Assembly: GCA_937899835.1 (NCBI GenBank)
Contig: CALCCE010000138.1
Location: forward strand, 62,001-126,000
From: an uncultured Flavobacteriales bacterium
Lineage (GTDB): Bacteria > Bacteroidota > Bacteroidia > Flavobacteriales_G > Salibacteraceae
DNA length: 64,000 nucleotides
Direction of reading: 5' to 3'
Shown here: piece by piece, positions 16,003-23,861 of the stretch
How the letters are laid out: every line of letters begins with the position of its first letter
How positions within the stretch are numbered: the first letter of the stretch is position 1
Notes under the pieces: generated by a model
Told to the model about the DNA's origin: nothing
Seen by the model: only the letters and a program-made list of their open reading frames with translations
Databases searched by the model: none
Position numbers and translations under genes: made by a program

Positions 16003-17025
16003 CTACTGTTCGTCTATGGTAAGGTAAGTAAAGGTTTGGTTGAGCATTTGATAGGCAATCTCTCCAAATGTGGTGGCACCTGAGAAACCAATGGAGGCTT
16101 TGTCTAACCCTCCGTAGACGTAGTTCAGGATGCAATTGCAGTTGTAATCAATGCGGTTTTCCTTTTGAAGCTGCACTTGGGCTTTTGCCTTAAAGGTATC
16201 TACATAGCTGTCGAAAGACTTTGCAATTCGGTAAGTGCGGTCTTTAAACAGCGGAGCATAAAAAACCACTTGCTTGTTTTCTTCGTCCAAACGCTGGAAA
16301 CTAATGTTGACATTGGCGCCTCCGTAATCGCTCACCAAAGGATAGGAGATATCGATGTTGTTGGTTTGAATGAAATCCAACAGGTTCTGTTTTTTGCCAT
16401 TGATGATACATTCTTCAAACACAAAACCATCCTCCTCTACTTCCAGGGTAAAGGCATCAGAGCCCTCAAATACATTGATAATCTCCAACCTTGCGGCCTG
16501 GCTTTCCGGTAGCTTCACATGAAGTGCCACACCGAGGTCGGTATGCGCCTCACCCGTAGATCCATCAAACGTTTTAGAAAGACGGCCGTCGGTAAATTCA
16601 TCCAAGTCTACACCAGCAATCAAACCGATTAAAGGATTTTCAAAGAGCTTTTCGTAGTTCGGAGCATTTAACGCAAATGACAAATGAATGTCGCGCAAGG
16701 CCGGTAAGATGAGAAAATGGAAACCATTATCGAAGCCGTTGCTCGTAATGTTTTTTAAGGTTTCTACCGAGTAAGTGGCGATTTTAAGGTCTTCTGCCAA
16801 ATCGGAAAAGTCGGTTACAAACACATGAGACTTATCCATTCGCCCGGGTTGATCCTTAAAATAGAAGTAAGGGATAGTGCCTCCAATCCATTTTCCGTTG
16901 GGCAATTGTGCCAACAAAGCCTCTTCACCCGAAATGACCAAAGTGTGGCCTTGTTCGATTAACTCGGCGGCTTGGCCAAGTTCCATCAGTTGGTTTTTCT
17001 GTACTGTTTCCATTGCTGTTACCAT
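16003..17025 (-). CDS. Conserved-looking cytoplasmic protein, possible FIST-like fold
   Basis: 340 residues, no signal peptide or membrane helix. It begins with a helical stretch (LGQAAELIEQGHTLVISGEE), followed by a Gly-rich turn KWIGGTIPYFYF and a beta-rich middle. The end carries CNCILNYVYGGLDKASIGFS and TFGEIAYQMLNQTF. The C-terminal Cys plus Gly-rich GE-type ending is reminiscent of FIST sensor domains (GGEIGP-like), but the match is loose and I cannot confirm it. It overlaps the upstream 82-aa gene by 7 bp and ends at a strong terminator, so the two form an operon. Role unknown; a small-molecule-sensing function would be speculation. Confidence 0.75.
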   Translation of the reverse strand: MVTAMETVQKNQLMELGQAAELIEQGHTLVISGEEALLAQLPNGKWIGGTIPYFYFKDQPGRMDKSHVFVTDFSDLAEDLKIATYSVETLKNITSNGFDNGFHFLILPALRDIHLSFALNAPNYEKLFENPLIGLIAGVDLDEFTDGRLSKTFDGSTGEAHTDLGVALHVKLPESQAARLEIINVFEGSDAFTLEVEEDGFVFEECIINGKKQNLLDFIQTNNIDISYPLVSDYGGANVNISFQRLDEENKQVVFYAPLFKDRTYRIAKSFDSYVDTFKAKAQVQLQKENRIDYNCNCILNYVYGGLDKASIGFSGATTFGEIAYQMLNQTFTYLTIDEQ

Positions 17026-17267
17026 TCCTTGAAAATCGTTTTAAAGTCACTCTGTACCGCCACCGCGTATTTTCGGCATAGTTCGTATAACTCATCTACC
17101 GCAGCCTCAGTTGAAATTTGCCCGTTTGAAATCTTCCTGCTGAACTCAGCGGTTTTCATTTGAAGGACAAAATTTTGAAACTGATGATTGATATTGCCAT
17201 TGACCAACTCTGCCCATTCCTTGCGTTCTTTCGGTGGTATCGAGAACTGTGTTTGAGGGTCAGACAT
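17019..17267 (-). CDS. Small helical protein, partner of the 340-aa gene
   Basis: 82 residues, mostly alpha-helical and charged (PPKERKEWAELVNGNINHQF, AAVDELYELCRKYAVAVQSD), with no signal or membrane span. It starts at ATG 17267 and its stop overlaps the start of the 340-residue gene (ATGGTAA context), implying coupled translation. A TACTTTCG promoter box lies 40 bp upstream. I do not recognise the family; the tight coupling suggests it works with its neighbour, perhaps in a complex. Confidence 0.7.
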   Translation of the reverse strand: MSDPQTQFSIPPKERKEWAELVNGNINHQFQNFVLQMKTAEFSRKISNGQISTEAAVDELYELCRKYAVAVQSDFKTIFKEW

Positions 17268-17306
17268 GTTGAATTATTTAGTTGAATATGAAAGTGTTAG
17301 AAACTA

Positions 17307-17314
17307 CGAAAGTA
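17307..17314 (-). promoter_or_regulatory. Candidate -7 element (TACTTTCG) for the two-gene operon
   Basis: Minus-strand TACTTTCG fits TAnnTTYG, the variant also seen at 20692 and 49484. It lies 40 bases before the ATG at 17267. Confidence 0.35.
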
Positions 17315-17416
17315 ACGTGGGTAAGTTTCATGTTTCGGCCTTTAACTCAAGCTTTTCCAATGGTTAAGTCATTCCAGGTCTACCGTTAACCAACTCCGAT
17401 TTTTTTCCATGGCCCC

Positions 17417-17461
17417 TCATCCAATTGAATGATTTTAGCCGGTGTTCATCCAAATGAATGA
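17417..17461 (+). promoter_or_regulatory. Paired 16-bp palindromic sites upstream of small secreted protein 1
   Basis: TCATCCAATTGAATGA (17417-17432) and TCATCCAAATGAATGA (17446-17461) are near-palindromes of the form TCATYCAWWTGRATGA, with starts 29 bp apart. The same pair with the same spacing precedes the paralogous gene (18176-18220). A -7-like box TACTTTAG (17484-17491) follows 22 bases after the second site, so the pair occupies the place of the -33 element. This looks like a dimeric activator or repressor binding site pair. Confidence 0.65.
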
Positions 17462-17523
17462 AAGCGGCTTTAGTGGCTCCTTCTACTTTAGGCATGTTTA
17501 TTTCACCTAAAATCTATTCGACG

Positions 17524-17901
17524 ATGAAACATTTCTTTTTACTGGTTGCCTTTGTTGGACTTTGCTCTGCAAGCCTGGGCCAATGCAACGCTATTGCTGT
17601 AACCAACTATACTGCTGCAACATTAGACATTGGTGGGCAGGCGGTAGTTCCTGTTTTATGCCCTCCCGCCGGATTTCCTGAAATGCATACTGCTGTTTCG
17701 GTTGCCCCATCAGCTACGGTGATGTTTACAGCAACGCCGGGCAAAGAATTTTACCGGGTTGGGGCCAATTCTTTTTTAGGAATGGGTTCTAGTACCGCAC
17801 CAGACTGGGCGTTTACCGCCTGCGCCACAGTGCCAGTTGGTCCTTACACGATGTTTTGGTATTCTACGCCCAGTGGCGTTTGCAAAGTAGACATCTATTG
17901 A
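17524..17901 (+). CDS. Small secreted four-cysteine protein, paralogue 1
   Basis: 125 residues from ATG 17524, with a signal peptide (MKHFFLLVAFVGLCSASLGQ). The mature protein of about 105 residues starts QCNAI and has four Cys (QCN, LCPP, TAC, GVCK) that align with those of the next gene. The shared core is VTNYTxATLDxGGQAxxPVxCPP and the shared end is PSGVCKVDIY/PGGVCKIEIF. It looks like a small beta-sandwich with two disulfides; I do not recognise the family. No T9SS C-terminal domain is visible, so export to the periplasm or surface beyond Sec is unclear. Tandem duplication with the gene at 18280 is plain, down to the regulatory sites. Confidence 0.8.
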   Translation: MKHFFLLVAFVGLCSASLGQCNAIAVTNYTAATLDIGGQAVVPVLCPPAGFPEMHTAVSVAPSATVMFTATPGKEFYRVGANSFLGMGSSTAPDWAFTACATVPVGPYTMFWYSTPSGVCKVDIY

Positions 17902-17947
17902 CCTTTTACACCGTTCTGACCGGTTCGCCGATTGGTTCGCATCCAAT

Positions 17948-17985
17948 GAAAGACGGCAGCCTTGCAGGCTGAGGCTGTCGCTTTC
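17948..17985 (+). terminator. Weak terminator-like hairpin after paralogue 1
   Basis: GAAAG and CTTTC flank nested CAGCCT/AGGCTG, forming a hairpin 47 bp after the stop; the T-run after it is poor (TATTT). The remaining sequence up to 18175 shows no gene. Confidence 0.4.
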
Positions 17986-18175
17986 TATTTCTCCTCAGGG
18001 GCTACACTCCGTAAATAGTAAGCTCCGTGAGTTAACAATGCTTAAGGCTTAGCCCTCAAAAAAGCTAAGTTGCACCATTAGCGTACTTTCCCGCTACTTT
18101 TTAGTAGGCCTAAATCTTGAAAGCACATGTGCATGAGGGTACACTACTGCCAACAATGAGCAAGAGGGTCAACCT

Positions 18176-18220
18176 CATTCATCTGGATGATTTCGGTGGC
18201 AACTCATCCAAATGAATGAA
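18176..18220 (+). promoter_or_regulatory. Paired 16-bp palindromic sites upstream of small secreted protein 2
   Basis: TCATTCATCTGGATGA (18176-18191) and TCATCCAAATGAATGA (18205-18220), again with starts 29 bp apart. The second copy is identical to the proximal site of paralogue 1. A -7-like box TACATTCG (18242-18249) follows 21 bases later, and the ATG is 59 bases downstream, against 62 for the first gene. The conserved geometry argues for a real operator pair. Confidence 0.65.
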
Positions 18221-18279
18221 AAAGGCCTTTGAAACCGGCCCTACATTCGGACCATTACCAACCAAAATATTTATTGATT

Positions 18280-18657
18280 ATGAAACAAGTTCTTTTAATC
18301 GTTCTCTTAGCAGGAATAAGTTCCTGGGGCATGGCACAATGCAACTCCATCCATGTTACCAACTACACCACTGCCACTTTAGACGTTGGTGGGCAGGCAC
18401 TCATTCCGGTATCCTGCCCTCCAGGAGGAGCACCAGAAGTAGACAATATCTGGGGGTTGACTCCTGGATCTTTTGGCTGGCTCAACGCTTCACCTGGAAA
18501 AGAATTCCGGATCGTTGGCGCAACTTCAGGACTCCTGTCGGGTTCCAACACTTCACCAGCATGGGTAGGTTCGGCATGTGCCCCTGGCCCCAGCGGTGAC
18601 TACACGATTATCTTTTACCCTGGCCCAGGCGGAGTTTGTAAAATAGAGATCTTCTGA
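18280..18657 (+). CDS. Small secreted four-cysteine protein, paralogue 2
   Basis: 125 residues from ATG 18280, signal peptide MKQVLLIVLLAGISSWGMAQ, mature start QCNSI. It aligns end to end without large gaps to the product at 17524 and keeps all four Cys, the CPP turn, the ASPGKEF segment and the GVCKIEIF ending. The middle is richer in Gly/Ser/Trp. Function unknown; the matched promoters suggest the two proteins are made together under one regulator. A strong terminator follows at 18757-18792. Confidence 0.8.
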   Translation: MKQVLLIVLLAGISSWGMAQCNSIHVTNYTTATLDVGGQALIPVSCPPGGAPEVDNIWGLTPGSFGWLNASPGKEFRIVGATSGLLSGSNTSPAWVGSACAPGPSGDYTIIFYPGPGGVCKIEIF

Positions 18658-18756
18658 TTCAACTTTTTTCAATCTTCATCCCAAGGAAACCCTTGTAAAG
18701 CGAAACCGTAAGGATCATTCCTTCTTCCAGCAATGGAAGGATCGTTTCCGGCTAAA

Positions 18757-18792
18757 AAAAGAGGCTGTCTCCAATTGGAGGTGGCCTCTTTT
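18757..18792 (+). terminator. Intrinsic terminator after paralogue 2
   Basis: AAAAGAGGC and GCCTCTTTT form the outer stem around an inner palindrome CTCCAATTGGAG, with a T-run. It lies 100 bp after the stop at 18657. Confidence 0.75.
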
Positions 18793-19001
18793 GTTGATGT
18801 ACTTGCCCAACTATGTTGGGATTGAATCCCAATGTCTTGATTTTGATTCAAGGCATCAATCGGTTGTACCAGTTAAAGAGTATGGATTTTGCCGATTGAA
18901 ACAGAAGTCAAAATGCATGTCCATAAATGATTACCAAGTGGATGGCCCGGTTGGTATTTTAACCAGTGAACAACCGCAGGCTCCAAGCTCCTTTTCAGGA
19001 A

Positions 19002-19643
19002 TCACAGGCCGAAATCAATCCCTATTGTCAGAATTAATCCACCCGGAGATAAAATCTGCATCACAGTTTCAGAAGTACCCGTCAGCCGCACCCCATCTGT
19101 CCGTAAATCGTAAGTATCTACCACCCGAGCCGTTCGAAAGGCTATACCCGTTTGAAAATAAAGGCGGCTGTTTGGCGTAATTCTGGCGGAGTAACCATAT
19201 CCCAGATCGATCAGTCCAACCGGATTGAGGTCTAACAGTACCATTCGGTTTTCGATAGACCCTAAGTCAGTGTCTTCAATTTCCAGCTCGGTTTCAAAGT
19301 TCCTCCTCCCAGTTGCTAACGAATAACCCAGATGTAAGTAGCTTCCACGAAAGCTTTCTTTGAAATAGTACCGGCCGTAGAAGCCCAATTTTATGCCCCA
19401 GGTACCAAGCCCTGCTCCTAACCCAACCACCGCTCGGTTGTTGGGAGCAGTTTGCAACCGCAACCCTATGAGGCCCACTTTACTGTTGAGGCCTGATTCA
19501 AGGCCAACAAAAGTCTTTCCAGCACCTAAGGGCGGTGCAGCAAGCCGTTCTTGTGCTTGTACACTGCTGGAAGTCAAAAGGGCACCTATGCAAAAGGAAA
19601 ATGCAACAATAGAAACACGGAGGATAGATAAGGCAGGCATCAT
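19002..19643 (-). CDS. Outer-membrane beta-barrel-like protein
   Basis: 213 residues from Met at 19643, chosen for the signal peptide (LSILRVSIVAFSFCIGALLT, SSSVQAQ); an upstream ATG at 19718 would add 25 unconvincing residues. The mature protein alternates polar and hydrophobic residues in strands: GKTFVGLESGLNSKVGLIGL, IKLGFYGRYYFKESFRGSYL, RMVLLDLNPVGLIDLGYGYS, SRLYFQTGIAFRTARVV and the final LILTIGIDFGL. The last strand ends in an aromatic-like pattern typical of barrels. I infer a small outer-membrane barrel; substrate unknown. It stands alone with no operon partner. Confidence 0.65.
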   Translation of the reverse strand: MMPALSILRVSIVAFSFCIGALLTSSSVQAQERLAAPPLGAGKTFVGLESGLNSKVGLIGLRLQTAPNNRAVVGLGAGLGTWGIKLGFYGRYYFKESFRGSYLHLGYSLATGRRNFETELEIEDTDLGSIENRMVLLDLNPVGLIDLGYGYSARITPNSRLYFQTGIAFRTARVVDTYDLRTDGVRLTGTSETVMQILSPGGLILTIGIDFGL

Positions 19644-19739
19644 ATTAGAGAACTTATGGTGTGTTGCAGAATGGGCACCGGGGATAAAGGATCGGGAAGT
19701 ATTCCCCAGCATGCACATTTTGCTATATAATTGAGTTGA

Positions 19740-20489
19740 TTATCTTCGGCTCAATGCCCTTTTTGAAAAAGGGTATGCTGTTCCTGTAAGGAGTCTACCT
19801 AACTTCCCTTTTGCTAATCCTGACTTCCATACTCCTACCGAAAAACGGGAATACAATAACGATCAAAACCACAATGGGGATCACAAAGGTGTTTCCTTAG
19901 CAGATGTTTACATAAGTTGTACCCTCCCAAAAACAATGGTAATCACATCTTCTCTGCATTTAAAAGCAAGTAAGAAGACCGCTTCTGAACCGGTTGTAGC
20001 AGCCATTTTTGAATAGCGACTTAAGGTTGCAGGATGAATTTCTCCTAAGTTCGACTCAGTAAATTTCCAGGCCCTTTCTAACAGCTTCTAAACTCCTTTA
20101 TAATCGCATAGGGCTTCTATACGGTAGCTACACTGTTGTGGAGGGTCGCTGCTTTTTTCTCCGATGCTTCTTGGTTTGAAATTTAGAATACCGTTCCAAG
20201 TATACTTTCCCCAAGAGACCTGTAGAGAGCTTGTCTATTCGACAGCTTTGAAAGGAAGGAAGCTGAAAATTATAATCTTGGTCTTCTAACGTTAACCATC
20301 AACCTTGCACCTGTTGCCCAATTAGAACCCAATTCGGCCTGTGCCCTGCGCAGCATCAACGACTCGCCAAGACTGAATAATTGAACCACCTGATGTTCTA
20401 AATTTTAGGCATAGAAAAAGCTTCCCAACGTTGAAAAAAGTAGAGTAAGTAAGAAAATGGAGTTCGAGCGCGAGAGACGAGAGAAAATA
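19740..20489. other. Gene-poor 750-bp stretch upstream of the tRNA terminator
   Basis: I find no convincing reading frame, RNA or repeat here. Codon-like patterns are absent on both strands and stops are frequent. It may hold a decayed gene or regulatory RNA, but nothing in the sequence supports either. Confidence 0.5.
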
Positions 20490-20531
20490 AAAAGAGCGCT
20501 GTCCCTCATTCTTCAGGACTCACGCTCTTTT
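20490..20531 (-). terminator. Intrinsic terminator downstream of tRNA-Gln
   Basis: Minus-strand AAAAGAGCG and CGCTCTTTT arms, 24-base loop, followed by T residues; it begins 9 bases after the tRNA 3' end. Confidence 0.7.
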
Positions 20532-20539
20532 CTATTTTG

Positions 20540-20612
20540 TTGCCCGACTAGGGCTCGAACCTAGACTCTTCTGAACCAAAATCAGACGTGTTGCCAGTTA
20601 CACCATCGGGCA
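20540..20612 (-). tRNA. tRNA-Gln (anticodon TTG)
   Basis: 73 nt on the minus strand. Acceptor arms TGCCCGA and TCGGGCA pair perfectly with discriminator A at 20540. The anticodon arm is TCTGA-TTTTGGT-TCAGA, giving anticodon TTG (Gln, CAA codons). The T arm CTAGG-TTCGAGC-CCTAG is standard. CCA is not encoded. A TAATTTTG promoter box lies upstream at 20632-20639 and a terminator follows. Confidence 0.95.
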
Positions 20613-20631
20613 ATTCTCTCAAAGAGGATGG

Positions 20632-20639
20632 CAAAATTA
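20632..20639 (-). promoter_or_regulatory. Candidate -7 element (TAATTTTG) for tRNA-Gln
   Basis: Minus-strand TAATTTTG is an exact TAnnTTTG box ending 19 bases before the tRNA 5' end, the right place for a short 5' leader. Confidence 0.5.
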
Positions 20640-20691
20640 GGAATTATTTTTTTCTCGTAAAAGCAACTTCAGGGTCCGGATTCAAATGTTT

Positions 20692-20699
20692 TACCTTCG
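20692..20699 (+). promoter_or_regulatory. Candidate -7 element (TACCTTCG) for the DUF2723 gene
   Basis: TACCTTCG fits the TAnnTTYG form and lies 15 bases before the ATG at 20715. Confidence 0.4.
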
Positions 20700-20714
20700 T
20701 TGTAGATTTTGTTG

Positions 20715-23700
20715 ATGCCTCTGAATTCTGTTCATCGCCTTACCGGATGGGGCTTGGGCCTCATGGCTTTTCTGGTATATGCTCTTTGCCTGGCACCCAG
20801 TGCCAGCTTTTGGGATTGCGGTGAATTTATTGCCGCAGCACATTGGCTTCAAGTAAGTCATCCGCCCGGAGCACCGCTATATGCCCTGCTTGGCCGACTG
20901 CTTAGCTTAGGCGCTGCTCCAGACGCTATTGCCTGGCGGATCAACCTGCTCTCGGCAATGGCCAGCGGAGGTACAATTGCCCTGCTTTACTGGTCCTTTA
21001 TTCGTATCGTACGTTTTTTACCCTCAGCTGTCCCAAAGCCTGAACCTACCCCGAGATGGATGCTTCAAACGGCTGGCGTCATTGGTACCCTTTGTTTTGC
21101 CTTTTCCGACAGTCATTGGTTCTCAAGTGTGGAGGCCGAAGTGTATGCCCTCTCCCTCTTTTTCACTGCGCTCACCTTTTGGGCCGGGCTGCGGTCGTTG
21201 GATGCAGCAAATGGGGCCCGATGGTGGATGCTGACCGTATTTTTGATTGGGCTTTCCCTTGGAATACATCAATTGAATTTGTTGGTAATTCCACCGTTGG
21301 TTTTGATAGGGTGGTTGAAAAAGCATCGGGCGAGGGGTTGGAAATGGTGGCTGGTGCTGGCCGGGAGTGGCGTTCTCTTATTGGTCATTCAGGATGTGCT
21401 GATCCCCGGATGTTTGCGCATCCTGGCCCAATGGGAACTTTTTGCGGTCAACAAATGGCATTGGTCCTTTGATCATCCTACACTGTTGGCACTTACGTGC
21501 ATCACCTTGGTTCTGATGCTCTTTCTGTGGGTGTCGCATCACAGGCGTTGGTGGCTTGGCCATCAGCTGGCCTTGGCTTTTACGTTATTAGCTATCGGAT
21601 GCTCGAGCTACGTCATGATCTCTCTTCGATCGGGAGGTAACCCCTGGATGGACGAAGGCAACCCGGAAAACATGCTTGCCTTCGAACGCTATTTCAACCG
21701 GGAACAGTACGGTAAAGCTCCGCTTTGGTACGGTGCACATTTCAATACTCCTCAAGACCCGGAAGTTCCTTTCCTCAATGGAGACACCGTTTTCTATCAA
21801 AACCAAACTACGGGCCGATACGAGGTGGCCGACAAGGGCATTCAAGCTGTGCCCAACTATCTTTCCCAGTTTCAGATGGTCTTTCCGAGGATGCATGGTA
21901 AATCTTCGGTATTCCGCAACTCTTACCGGGAATTTAGTGGCTTTCGTGGCGATACCGGATCTTATGCAATAAACGATCAACGAAAAACGGTGGTCTCCCC
22001 TACCCAAGGAGAAAACCTACAATTTTTCCTCAACTACCAATTGGGTTGGATGTACGCCCGGTTTTTTGCCTGGAACTTTATCGGGCGTCAAAACGATATT
22101 CAGGGGCACGGCGGGATACTCTTCGGCAATTGGTTATCAGGTATTCCCTGGTTGGATGAGCTGCACCTCGGCACCGGAGACAGGTCCGGTAACCGTCATC
22201 CAAATCCGGGCAACAACCGCTATTTTGCACTGCCTTTCCTGTTGGGTGTTCTTGGCTTCCTGGTTCATTTTAGACAAGGCTCACCTACCTTTTGGCCATT
22301 GTTGTGGCTGTTTCTTTTCACCGGAGCAGCGGTGGTAGTATTTCTCAACCAAACTCCGCTTCAACCCAGAGAACGCGATTATGCTTTTGTAGGATCATTT
22401 TATGCATTCAGTTTCTGGATAGGCATTGGGGCATTGGCCATTTTGCAAAAATTGCGGAAAGGGAGGCTCCACAAAATGGCAGCAGTCTTTTTACTGGCCC
22501 TTCCGGGGTGGATGCTTTGGCAAGGCTGGGACGACCATAATCGGTCAGGAGAAACCATGGCACGCGATATGGCTTACAACCTGCTGAATTCTTGCGCTCC
22601 CAATGCAATCTTATTCACCATTGGCGATAACGACACTTTTCCACTTTGGTATTTGCAACAGGTAGAAGCCATCCGTACCGATGTGCGGGTCGTCAACCTC
22701 AGCTTACTCAACCTGGACTGGTACATCGATCAGTTGAAAGGTAGGCAGGGAGCATCTGCGCCACTTCCGATCCGCTTGCCTACCGCAAGCTATCGAAACG
22801 GTACCCGCGACTACCTGTATCTTTTAGACTCGGAAAGCCCTGCCCACCAAACGCTGGCGACCTGTCTGCAGGCCGCTACATCAGATTCATTAAAAGACGA
22901 ATTGGAAAACGGTCACTCGGTCTATTATTTTCCTACTTCTCACTTGTCTCTTTCTGTCCCGGACAAGAGAACTGGAGATACGGTCTTTCAATGGACCTTG
23001 CCTCAGCGAATTCTTTTCAAAAAAGACCTGCTGCTCCTGCACATTCTTTCAGAAAATCGCTGGGAGCGCCCGATTTATTTTTCTTCCTTTAGTGGTAAGG
23101 GAGCTCATTTGGGCCTTACCCCCTTTTTACAATCTGAAGGAATGGTGGATCGACTGGTGCCGTTTCGCTCCACTACTGGCAAAACAGCGGTTGATAAAGA
23201 TGCACTACGTGACAATTTGCTTACCCGGTTCTTGTGGGGCGGCATGGAACGGGTAGATACGGTGATTCTCCCAACTACCCAGATTCCGGAGATGATTCAA
23301 AACGGCGATGTATTTCGCTTTCAATTAGACCATTGGAACCAGTCCAACTCAGCACGTGCTCAGAGCAGTATTTGCCTGCTGAACGATCCGCCCTACATGA
23401 ATGAAACCGGAAGACGCTTCGCTCAGAAAATGTTGAGTACATTCTACCAAGCGGCAGTGGCACAGTTAAAGGCGAAAGACACACTTAGCGCCACCCATTT
23501 GCTTCACCGCAGTTGGGAAGTAATTCCCATTGAATCGGTACCGGAAGTCAAGTGGCGGATGGCCATTGCAGAAGCCTACCTATTGGCCCAAAACATGAAA
23601 GCAGCTGAAGAAGTAATGGAGTGGATAGCCCAACAGCGCATCCGTGATCTGGAGTATCTGAATGCTCGTCCACCGAAATTTCAGCAATTGCTGTTTCCAC

Positions 23701-23843
23701 AGATTTCGGAGGCCGTGGAGGACCTGGAGCGACTCCAAGTTCATTTTCAGAAACATTTAGCCAATTCTACCGTCTTAGCAACTATTGAAACCAACCTGCC
23801 TAAGTGGAAAACCCAGCTCGGCTTGCCAAAAGATCAACGCTAA
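20715..23843 (+). CDS. DUF2723 membrane protein, probable protein O-glycosyltransferase (GT117-like)
   Basis: 1042 residues from ATG 20715 (MPLNSVHRLTGWGLGLM); two TTG codons just upstream are not needed. The family signature is at the N-terminus: SFWDCGEFIAAAHWLQVSHP PGAPLY, with the Asp-Cys-Gly-Glu and HPPG motifs. About ten transmembrane helices occupy roughly residues 1-590, including a second conserved stretch PRERDYAFVGSFYAFSFWIG. The C-terminal 450 residues are soluble, with NGDNDTFPLWYLQQ-type (here IGDNDTFPLWYLQQ) and helical repeats near the end. DUF2723 is related to TMEM260, a protein O-mannosyltransferase, so glycosylation of exported proteins is the best inference. It is followed 18 bp later by a polysaccharide deacetylase. 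Confidence 0.88.
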   Translation: MPLNSVHRLTGWGLGLMAFLVYALCLAPSASFWDCGEFIAAAHWLQVSHPPGAPLYALLGRLLSLGAAPDAIAWRINLLSAMASGGTIALLYWSFIRIVRFLPSAVPKPEPTPRWMLQTAGVIGTLCFAFSDSHWFSSVEAEVYALSLFFTALTFWAGLRSLDAANGARWWMLTVFLIGLSLGIHQLNLLVIPPLVLIGWLKKHRARGWKWWLVLAGSGVLLLVIQDVLIPGCLRILAQWELFAVNKWHWSFDHPTLLALTCITLVLMLFLWVSHHRRWWLGHQLALAFTLLAIGCSSYVMISLRSGGNPWMDEGNPENMLAFERYFNREQYGKAPLWYGAHFNTPQDPEVPFLNGDTVFYQNQTTGRYEVADKGIQAVPNYLSQFQMVFPRMHGKSSVFRNSYREFSGFRGDTGSYAINDQRKTVVSPTQGENLQFFLNYQLGWMYARFFAWNFIGRQNDIQGHGGILFGNWLSGIPWLDELHLGTGDRSGNRHPNPGNNRYFALPFLLGVLGFLVHFRQGSPTFWPLLWLFLFTGAAVVVFLNQTPLQPRERDYAFVGSFYAFSFWIGIGALAILQKLRKGRLHKMAAVFLLALPGWMLWQGWDDHNRSGETMARDMAYNLLNSCAPNAILFTIGDNDTFPLWYLQQVEAIRTDVRVVNLSLLNLDWYIDQLKGRQGASAPLPIRLPTASYRNGTRDYLYLLDSESPAHQTLATCLQAATSDSLKDELENGHSVYYFPTSHLSLSVPDKRTGDTVFQWTLPQRILFKKDLLLLHILSENRWERPIYFSSFSGKGAHLGLTPFLQSEGMVDRLVPFRSTTGKTAVDKDALRDNLLTRFLWGGMERVDTVILPTTQIPEMIQNGDVFRFQLDHWNQSNSARAQSSICLLNDPPYMNETGRRFAQKMLSTFYQAAVAQLKAKDTLSATHLLHRSWEVIPIESVPEVKWRMAIAEAYLLAQNMKAAEEVMEWIAQQRIRDLEYLNARPPKFQQLLFPQISEAVEDLERLQVHFQKHLANSTVLATIETNLPKWKTQLGLPKDQR

Positions 23844-23861
23844 AGCGCTTTATCTTGTGAC

